A stretch of 46,950 nt of DNA, taken from positions 1 to 46,950 of the forward strand of contig JAJEDN010000119.1 in assembly GCA_022821495.1 (NCBI GenBank). The letters are read 5' to 3'. The DNA comes from Candidatus Poribacteria bacterium (GTDB lineage Bacteria; Poribacteria; WGA-4E; WGA-3G). The stretch's first letter is position 1, and every line of letters starts with the position of its first letter. Position numbers and translations under genes: made by a program. Of the stretch, positions 40,929-46,950 are shown piece by piece. The notes under the pieces were generated by a model. That model was given only the letters and a program-made list of their open reading frames with translations, did no database searches and was not told where the DNA came from.

Positions 40929-42395
40929 TTGACGGCACATGCCTTGCACGAAAAACTCAAATCTCAGGAAACCACCGCTGTAGAGTTGGCTGAATCTGTC
41001 TATGCGCGTATTGATGAAGTAGAATCTCACGTCAAAGGGTACTTGACGCTAACGAAAGATTTGGCTTTAGAGCAGGCGAGTCGTGCCGATTCAGGATTTC
41101 AAAAAGGCGATGAGATGCCGCCGTTAGCAGGTATCCCGATCGCTATTAAAGATGTAATCTGTACCAAAGGTGTACGCACGACGTGTGGCTCCAAGATCCT
41201 TGAGTCCTTTGTCCCACCCTACGATGCGACTGTCATGACGAAACTCTACGAACAAGGGGTCGTCATGATCGGTAAGACGAACATGGACGAGTTCGCGATG
41301 GGATCCTCTACTGAGAACTCGGCGTATCAGATTACGCATAACCCCTGGAATCTGGACACGATTCCTGGCGGTTCAAGCGGTGGTTCTGCCGCTGTTGTAT
41401 CCGCAGATACGGCTGTCTGTTCTCTCGGTTCAGACACTGGTGGCTCAATTCGGCAACCCGCGGCACTCTGTGGTGTGGTAGGAATGAAACCGACTTATGG
41501 GCGCGTTTCTCGTTATGGACTGGTGGCGTTCGCTTCTTCACTCGATCAGATCGGCCCTTTTACCAAAGATGTTACCGATTGTGCCTTGCTCCTGAACGCT
41601 ATCTGTGGGAGCGATGCGATGGATGCAACCTCTGTTGATGTGCCGGTGCCTGATTTTACGCAGTATCTCATCAACGATGTAAAGGGCTTAAAAATTGGTG
41701 TTCCGAAAGAGTACTTCACGCCAGCGTTAGACACAGAAATCTCGGATTGCATTCATAGTGCGACTGCTGTTCTTGAGGGACTTGGGGCAACAGTTGAAGA
41801 AATATCTTTACCCCATACGGAATATGCTATTGCGACGTATTACATTATCGCTCCTGCTGAAGCGAGCGCAAATCTCGCGAGATACGACGGCGTTCGCTAC
41901 GGATACCGGCACGAAAACCCCGAAGATTTAATCAACATGTACAAAAAGACCCGAAGCGAAGGGTTCGGCGAAGAGGTGAAACGCCGGATTATGCTCGGCA
42001 CTTTTGCCCTGAGTGCTGGCTACCAAGATGCCTATTATAAAAAGGCACAGAAAGTCCGAACGCTTATTAAATCTGATTTTGATGCCGCATTTGAGAAGGT
42101 TGACGTTATCGCAACGCCGACCTCCCCGACACCAGCGTTCAAAATAGGTGAACGCATCGCGGATCCGTTGCAGATGTATCTCTCCGATGTGATGACAACA
42201 CCGGCGAGTCACGCAGGATTACCCGGTATCTCTGTGCCGTGCGGTTTCGTAAAAAATGGGTTGCCCGTCGGATTACAACTCCTCGGCGCGCCTTTTGCGG
42301 AAGAGAAAGTGCTGCGCGTTGCTTATACTTTCGAGCAGAACACGGAACACCATCGGCAGAAACCTCAGATCCAAACCAACGGAGTTGTCTCCTAA
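40917..42395 (+). CDS. gatA: Glutamyl/aspartyl-tRNA amidotransferase subunit A
   Basis: Amidase-signature enzyme of 492 residues that releases ammonia from glutamine for tRNA amidation. The Ser-cisSer-Lys triad is Lys78 (GIPIAIKD), Ser153 (GGSSGGSAA) and Ser177 (GSDTGGSIRQPA). KPTYGRVSRYG and the C-terminal GLPVGLQLLG are also typical. It works with GatC (40364) and an unseen GatB. The start lies in the second copy of a 100-bp duplication. Its stop overlaps the next gene as TAATG. Confidence 0.97.
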   Translation: MLYELTAHALHEKLKSQETTAVELAESVYARIDEVESHVKGYLTLTKDLALEQASRADSGFQKGDEMPPLAGIPIAIKDVICTKGVRTTCGSKILESFVPPYDATVMTKLYEQGVVMIGKTNMDEFAMGSSTENSAYQITHNPWNLDTIPGGSSGGSAAVVSADTAVCSLGSDTGGSIRQPAALCGVVGMKPTYGRVSRYGLVAFASSLDQIGPFTKDVTDCALLLNAICGSDAMDATSVDVPVPDFTQYLINDVKGLKIGVPKEYFTPALDTEISDCIHSATAVLEGLGATVEEISLPHTEYAIATYYIIAPAEASANLARYDGVRYGYRHENPEDLINMYKKTRSEGFGEEVKRRIMLGTFALSAGYQDAYYKKAQKVRTLIKSDFDAAFEKVDVIATPTSPTPAFKIGERIADPLQMYLSDVMTTPASHAGLPGISVPCGFVKNGLPVGLQLLGAPFAEEKVLRVAYTFEQNTEHHRQKPQIQTNGVVS

Positions 42396-42874
42396 TGAAC
42401 ACCGTTATAGCCCCATTTGGTGGATTTCTCGGCGCGATGATAGGTGGCGTACTTTGGGCAAAATATATCCAGTGGACGGGACACACCGCTGGTTTTATTG
42501 CCATAGGTATCGGTATATTGACCGGAGCCGGGATGCTCTTAACAAGCAGCCGAAGTTTGCCACAAGAAGGGAGAAAGACCTGGTATCTTGTCGGTATTGG
42601 TGCTGCTCTTTTTGCGATATTCGGTATCTTTGTTGGAAAATATCTGGATGTCCAGTGGAATGCGGTCGCACAAATCGCGGCGCAGCTGCGTCAGGAGAAT
42701 AACATCACATTAGAACAAGCGATGCCTATCGCTACAACACTATTTAAAGGACAGTCTGTTTGGGAATTAATGCAGTCACGGATGGGTTGGATTGACCTGC
42801 TTTACGGCGTCGTCGCTGCTTTTATCGCTTTTCGCATTCCAAATGTCCAACGACTGCGAAACCTTCTGTATTAA
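42395..42874 (+). CDS. Hypothetical membrane protein
   Basis: 159 residues with about four hydrophobic segments: FGGFLGAMIGGVLWAKYI, GFIAIGIGILTGAGMLLT, WYLVGIGAALFAIFGIFVG and a last near the C-terminus (LLYGVVAAFIAFRI). A soluble stretch of about 50 residues separates segments three and four. I do not recognise the family. ATG 42395 overlaps the gatA stop (TAATG), with ggag about 10 bases upstream, so the two are coupled; a functional link is not evident. Confidence 0.75.
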   Translation: MNTVIAPFGGFLGAMIGGVLWAKYIQWTGHTAGFIAIGIGILTGAGMLLTSSRSLPQEGRKTWYLVGIGAALFAIFGIFVGKYLDVQWNAVAQIAAQLRQENNITLEQAMPIATTLFKGQSVWELMQSRMGWIDLLYGVVAAFIAFRIPNVQRLRNLLY

Positions 42875-42912
42875 CGTAGTTAATAGTTATAAGTACGGCG
42901 AGTACGCCTTTA

Positions 42913-42976
42913 GGTTATAAGTTAAGAACCCTTCGTAACAACAAACCTCTTAACTTATAACTTATAACTTATAACC
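42913..42976. repeat. Heptanucleotide repeat (aacttat)x3 with inverted copy
   Basis: Three exact copies of aacttat lie at 42952-42972. gttataagttaag (42914-42926) is the perfect inverse complement of cttaacttataac (42949-42961), so the region can form a 13-bp hairpin. The array is preceded by ttcgtaac and aaacctctt, the same flank as the (actgaaa) array at 40301. Confidence 0.75.
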
Positions 42977-43073
42977 ATATCGGACTTACTAAATTCCATT
43001 TTTCTGCGGCTCGATTTCAACCGTACGCTTTTTTTAAATGCGACAACACCGTGCCTGCAGGAGGGAGCAAAAA

Positions 43074-44510
43074 ATGAAACTGCTAACGGCAAGTTCTGGC
43101 TTGCAAACTTCACCTAAAATCTGTTTGTATATCTTCTTATCTATATTTCTGCTCAGTACATTATTACCACTCGGTTGGAGTTCGGAAGAGATAACTGACG
43201 ATAAAGTGTTAGAGAGCCTCGCCCTTTTTTCAGAGGTATTACTGCATGTTCACCAGTATCATCTTGAAACACCGGAGAATCAAGAGATCATCAAGGGTGC
43301 CATCAACGGGATGCTTCGCAAATTGGACCCGTACAGCCAATTTATCCCGGATTATCTCGAATTTCAGACCCAGAACCAAGGTAAGTACGGTGGACTCGGT
43401 ATGCAAATCGGGATTCGAGAAGATATGTTAACTGTGATTACGCCCTTTAAAAATAACCCGGCTGCAGTGGCTGGCGTTCAAAGTGGCGACATCATTAGTC
43501 ACATTGAAGGTGAATCAACGGCAACGATGTCCGTGCACGATGCTGTAGACGTATTGCGCGGTGAACCCGGGACCTCTGTCTCTATTACAATCATACGTGA
43601 GAACGAGAGTCGTCCGATTGAAGTTACCATTACCCGCGATGTCATCCGGATTCCAAGCGTTGAACAAGATATTATCGGAGATAATGTTGGGTACATCAAG
43701 ATCAATCAGTTTCTTCAAACAACCGCAAATGACGTAGATAATGCGCTCGCCGAGTTCAAGGCGCAGAATGCCCGTGGCATTATCCTGGATCTCCGATTAA
43801 ATCCGGGCGGATTACTCACTTCAGCTGTCGAGATCGCAAGTGATTTTCTTACGCCGGGGCAACTTGTCGTTTATAGTAGAGGTAAAGGTCCGGCGGATCG
43901 CGAAGAATTCGTGGCAAAAGGGGAAACAAGAGAACATTTTCCACTAATTGTACTCGTCAACGGTGGGAGTGCGAGTGCTTCTGAGATTGTCGCTGGTGCT
44001 GTAAAGGATCATGGGCGCGGGCTTGTCATGGGCGACAAAACCTTCGGAAAGGCGTCCGTTCAGCGTGTATTCCAACTCAGTAATTCAAAATCCGCTGTGA
44101 AGCTAACTGTTGCGCGTTACTTTACGCCGAACGGCGTTGATATCGACAAAGTTGGCATCATCCCCGATGTCGAGACGGCATGGTTTAGTCGTTCTGAACA
44201 GCAGATGCAAGTGAAACTCCAAAATCACGAGAAACTTAAAACCTTTGTAGATGAAAATGGAGACGATGTGTTAGCGAAACTCACATCTGCTGAACATGCC
44301 TCCCGTGATGACCGGGAAGCCGAAAAACTCCGACGGAGTTACCAACGCTTAAGTGATGCGCTTACCGAAGATCAGATCGCACTCAGTGATCTCGGCATTA
44401 AATACGCACTCGCTCAGATTACAGAAACATCCCGTGACGAGCTGGAGCACGATCCGCAGATCGCCGCCGCTATGAATCAATTGAAGGTCCTTGAGCTTTT
44501 CGCGAACTAA
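43074..44510 (+). CDS. C-terminal processing peptidase (S41 family, CtpA-like)
   Basis: 478 residues with an N-terminal signal or anchor helix (about residues 15-35). A PDZ domain follows (GGLGMQIGIREDMLTVI ... GVQSGDIISHIEG), then the S41 catalytic domain with GIILDLRLNPGGLL, nucleophile Ser301 in GGSASASEIVAGA and general base Lys326 in DKTFGKASVQ. It cleaves C-termini of exported proteins in the periplasm. ATG 43074 has a strong aggaggg upstream; the frame opens at 43038. It is a possible, unproven, candidate for processing the C-terminal motif seen on secreted proteins here. Confidence 0.93.
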   Translation: MKLLTASSGLQTSPKICLYIFLSIFLLSTLLPLGWSSEEITDDKVLESLALFSEVLLHVHQYHLETPENQEIIKGAINGMLRKLDPYSQFIPDYLEFQTQNQGKYGGLGMQIGIREDMLTVITPFKNNPAAVAGVQSGDIISHIEGESTATMSVHDAVDVLRGEPGTSVSITIIRENESRPIEVTITRDVIRIPSVEQDIIGDNVGYIKINQFLQTTANDVDNALAEFKAQNARGIILDLRLNPGGLLTSAVEIASDFLTPGQLVVYSRGKGPADREEFVAKGETREHFPLIVLVNGGSASASEIVAGAVKDHGRGLVMGDKTFGKASVQRVFQLSNSKSAVKLTVARYFTPNGVDIDKVGIIPDVETAWFSRSEQQMQVKLQNHEKLKTFVDENGDDVLAKLTSAEHASRDDREAEKLRRSYQRLSDALTEDQIALSDLGIKYALAQITETSRDELEHDPQIAAAMNQLKVLELFAN

Positions 44511-44529
44511 AATTAACGGAGGAAGTCTG

Positions 44530-45990
44530 ATGCCTGCAGTACAAACGCCACTGCCGAACTATATTAATAACGCATGGCAGGAATCAGCAGCGGATGAACT
44601 GCTTGATGTTACGAACCCAGCGACTGCGGAAGTGCTCGCGCAAGTGCCGCTTTCACCCGCTGATGAGGTACATCAAGCTGCCACTGCTGCTGCTGATGCA
44701 CTCCACGAATGGCGGCGTACCCCACCTGTCCAACGCATTCAATATCTCTTTAATTTGAAAAATCTCCTTGAGGAGAATTTAGACGATATTGCGAGAACAA
44801 TTACCTTGGAGTGTGGTAAGACGGTTGACGAGGCGAGAGGTGAAATGCGGCGCGCGATCGAAAATGTTGAGGTCGCGTGCGGGATTCCGACACTCATGCA
44901 AGGCACGAACCTTGAGGATATTGCCACGGGTATTGATGAATTCATGATTCGCCAACCTGTCGGCGTATGTGCTGCGATCGCGCCTTTTAACTTTCCAGGG
45001 ATGATTACCTTCTGGTTCCTACCTTATGCTATCGCTTGTGGGAACACCTACATCGTTAAACCCTCCGAAAAGGTACCGCTCACGATGCAAAAGGTGTTTC
45101 AACTGCTTGAGCAGACAGGGTTACCTAAAGGGGTCGTCAACCTCGTTAATGGTGGACAAGAGACCGTAGATGCCATCTTAACACATTCGTATATTCGTGC
45201 CATCAGTTTTGTCGGTTCCACTGCGACCGCGAAAGCCATCTATGCGAAAGCGGCAGCAAACGGAAAACGCGTCCAGTGCCAAGGCGGCGCGAAAAATCCG
45301 CTGATTATTCTCCCGGATGCGGATCCGCAATTCACTGTCAACGCTGCAACGGAAAGTGCCTTTGGGTGTGCCGGGCAGCGATGCCTCGCGGCATCTCTCG
45401 CACTGACTGTTGGTGGGGCGCGCAATTGGTTCACAGAAGCCATTGCTGACTCTGCTACGGATCGGGTTGTCGGAAATGGGTTAGCGGATGGTGTCGAAAT
45501 GGGGCCTGTTATCACCACAGAAAGCAAGGCGCGAATTGAAGGGTTGATTCAAGCAGGTGCTGATGAGGGGGCGCAGCTGCTTGTTGATGGTAGGTATCCG
45601 AGCATATCCGGTGGCGAGAACGGTAATTTTATCCGTCCGACGATCCTCAACGGTCTGAACCCAGAGGGCGAGATTGCTAAAACCGAAATCTTCGGACCCG
45701 TTTTAGGGCTTATCCATGTTGAGACTATCGACGATGCTATCTCGCTCGTCAATAGTGGCAGCTACGGCAATATGGCGTGTCTATTTACAAGTAGCGGCGC
45801 ATCCGCCCGGAAGTTCCGCTATGAAGCGGAAATCGGGAACATCGGTATTAACATCGGTGTCGCTGCACCAATGGCATTCTTCCCGTTCAGTGGCTGGAAG
45901 GATAGTTTCTTCGGGGATCTCCACGGTCAGAGTTGGGACGCTGTGGACTTCTTTACACAGAAGAAAGTCGTCGTTGAACGCTGGGCATAA
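44530..45990 (+). CDS. mmsA: Methylmalonate-semialdehyde dehydrogenase-like (CoA-acylating) aldehyde dehydrogenase
   Basis: 486 residues. Aldehyde dehydrogenase fold with PFNFPGMITFW, KPSEKVPLT, FVGSTATAKAIY, the catalytic GCAGQRCLA (Cys285) and GIDEFMIRQPVGVCAAI. GCAGQRC(M/L)A with GQ rather than GE nearby is characteristic of MmsA, which converts methylmalonate or malonate semialdehyde to propionyl- or acetyl-CoA. In inositol catabolism the same family is IolA. ggagg is about 8 bases before ATG 44530. Gfo/Idh genes in the window could feed such a pathway, but they are not linked in an operon. Confidence 0.9.
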   Translation: MPAVQTPLPNYINNAWQESAADELLDVTNPATAEVLAQVPLSPADEVHQAATAAADALHEWRRTPPVQRIQYLFNLKNLLEENLDDIARTITLECGKTVDEARGEMRRAIENVEVACGIPTLMQGTNLEDIATGIDEFMIRQPVGVCAAIAPFNFPGMITFWFLPYAIACGNTYIVKPSEKVPLTMQKVFQLLEQTGLPKGVVNLVNGGQETVDAILTHSYIRAISFVGSTATAKAIYAKAAANGKRVQCQGGAKNPLIILPDADPQFTVNAATESAFGCAGQRCLAASLALTVGGARNWFTEAIADSATDRVVGNGLADGVEMGPVITTESKARIEGLIQAGADEGAQLLVDGRYPSISGGENGNFIRPTILNGLNPEGEIAKTEIFGPVLGLIHVETIDDAISLVNSGSYGNMACLFTSSGASARKFRYEAEIGNIGINIGVAAPMAFFPFSGWKDSFFGDLHGQSWDAVDFFTQKKVVVERWA

Positions 45991-46064
45991 GTTTCATGTT
46001 TCTTCGTTGACGAGGTTCTAATCTCATATTTATCTGACAATTTTTAACAAAAGGAGAAAGCATA

Positions 46065-46265
46065 ATGTCACGTCTTACGGAAATTCAACAACAAATTCTC
46101 ACGCTTCCTGAAGCTGAGTACAAACAATTACGACAGTGGTTCAACGAATTAGATTGGGAAAAATGGGATCGAGAAATCGAAGCAGATTCAGACGCAGGAA
46201 AATTGGATTTCCTAATTGCTGAGGCTCTTGAAGAAAAGGAGAAAGGAACACTCAAGGATCTTTAG
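46065..46265 (+). CDS. Small antitoxin-like protein
   Basis: 66 residues. Helical, acidic: RLTEIQQQILTLPEAEYKQL then FNELDWEKWDREIEADSDAGKL. This pattern matches small addiction-module antitoxins paired with RelE/ParE-type toxins. aaaggag precedes ATG 46065. It ends at TAG 46263-46265, and the toxin-like sequence continues in the same frame directly afterwards. Confidence 0.8.
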   Translation: MSRLTEIQQQILTLPEAEYKQLRQWFNELDWEKWDREIEADSDAGKLDFLIAEALEEKEKGTLKDL

Positions 46266-46520
46266 GGGCATAGAACAACATCTCGTTTCTGGAGATATCT
46301 TCAGCAGCTTCCAGAACCTGTGCAAAGAGTGGCAAGACAAAATTTCGATTTGCTCAAAGAAAATCCTCGACACTTATCTCTCCATTTTAAGAAAGTTGGA
46401 AAGTATTGGTCTGTTCGTGTAGGAGAGGCTTATAGAGCACTTGCTATTAAAGATGGTAACGATTTTACTTGGATTTGGATTGGTAAGCATGATGAATATG
46501 AACGTCTAATTAGATCCTAA
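46266..46520 (+). CDS. RelE/ParE-like toxin ORF lacking a start codon
   Basis: The frame after the antitoxin TAG reads GHRTTSRFWRYLQQLPEPV, then QRVARQNFDLLKENPRHLSL, HFKKVGKYWSVRVGEAYRAL and IWIGKHDEYERLI, a full RelE/ParE-like toxin. No ATG, GTG or TTG exists between the TAG and GTG 46320, which lies inside the fold. The codon where a start is expected is GGG (46266-46268), one change from GTG. It is probably start-lost or expressed from the internal GTG; readthrough of the TAG would give an antitoxin-toxin fusion. Confidence 0.65.
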   Translation, partial: GHRTTSRFWRYLQQLPEPVQRVARQNFDLLKENPRHLSLHFKKVGKYWSVRVGEAYRALAIKDGNDFTWIWIGKHDEYERLIRS

Positions 46521-46550
46521 TTCTTTAATACTTATTCACTATCCCTTGTT

Positions 46551-46871
46551 TCACCACGGATGCTTGTATGATGGCGCATTCACGAAACGCTCCATCCCTA
46601 ATTCCAAATCAATCTCTGTGTTCGGCGGCAGCTGGACGCGGAGATACACGCCATTGATCGGAACTGTTTGGGTCTCCTGACCCGTATTGACACGTGCTGA
46701 AGTAAAGTTATGCTCTCCCATCGCGCCTGCCTGCACAATGACGTCTCGCGATTCGGTAGTATTAAGGTTAACAAGCTGCAACGCCGTCGTGTCCGCAGTT
46801 ATTTTCGTAACTAGTGCTATGTCAAGTTTATCTTGATGAATGTATTGAAAATATGGTATCCTAAGTTTCAA
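46551..46871 (-). pseudogene. C-terminal fragment of a larger protein, possibly cut by an IS
   Basis: 106 residues. The part TALQLVNLNTTESRDVIVQA through VPINGVYLRVQLPPNTEIDL to NAPSYKHPW looks like the beta-rich C-terminal end of a much larger protein, not a complete domain with its own start. The TTG at 46871 has no good ribosome site, and the first dozen residues look unrelated. An IS630-type transposase starts just beyond on the other strand, suggesting the gene was split there. Confidence 0.5.
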
Positions 46872-46901
46872 GTCAATCTATTGTATAACTTGGAGCGTCT
46901 T

Positions 46902-46950
46902 ATGCCAGCCAAACGCTATCATGTTGAACTTGATGAAGAAGAACGCACCT
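46902..46950 (+). mobile_element. Start of an IS630-type transposase (runs off the window)
   Basis: ATG 46902 opens MPAKRYHVELDEEERT, which matches the N-terminus of IS630-family transposases before their helix-turn-helix. ggag lies at 46892-46895. Only 16 residues are visible, so the call rests on a short match. Confidence 0.5.

Overview
The window looks like a chromosomal segment of an uncultivated Gram-negative-type bacterium, most likely Candidatus Poribacteria. That placement is an inference from the gene repertoire: Gfo/Idh/MocA oxidoreductases, LamG, F5/8C and kelch secreted proteins, a TPR plus FG-GAP/ASPIC pair, and many small palindromic repeats. No rRNA gene is present to confirm it.

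Positions 164-20276 hold a nearly complete division and cell-wall (dcw) cluster on the + strand. The order is Gfo/Idh oxidoreductase, rsmH, ftsL, ftsI, murE, alpha/beta hydrolase, a membrane-domain murF-like ligase, ddl, mraY, murD, ftsW, murG, murC, ftsQ, ftsA, ftsZ. mraZ and murB are absent, ddl sits between murF and mraY, and MurE carries the DNPR motif of meso-diaminopimelate-adding enzymes. The cluster supplies lipid II synthesis (MurC-F, Ddl, MraY, MurG), its polymerisation and cross-linking (FtsW, FtsI) and the divisome scaffold (FtsL, Q, A, Z). ftsZ has its own consensus-like promoter and a structured leader with a micro-ORF. A B12-binding/radical SAM protein follows.

Positions 22191-32193 are an accessory region. 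A 650-base intergenic stretch with a MITE-like element and several RNA-like hairpins comes first. A secreted LamG protein follows, then a translationally coupled TPR/ASPIC pair. A minus-strand block then encodes kelch, small methylase-like, NAD-epimerase, ArsC-like, Gfo/Idh, laminin-fold and F5/8C proteins. Two things stand out. The ArsC-like gene reads through an in-frame TGA exactly where the first Cys of the CxxC motif belongs, with a SECIS-like hairpin just downstream, so it is probably a selenoprotein. Four of the secreted proteins end in the same short C-terminal motif, roughly VEPxxKLxTTWGxIK, which may be an undescribed sorting or processing tag.

Positions 32194-46520 hold a tandem-duplicated nucleotidyltransferase whose second copy has lost its catalytic residues, an orphan Phd antitoxin, a UvrA-family ATPase, an orphan HicB, PcrA/UvrD helicase, gatC and gatA (with a perfect 100-bp duplication covering the gatA ribosome site and start), a membrane protein, a C-terminal processing protease, a methylmalonate-semialdehyde dehydrogenase-like enzyme, and an antitoxin/RelE-type toxin pair in which the toxin has no start codon. 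The window ends with a C-terminal gene fragment next to the start of an IS630-type transposase.
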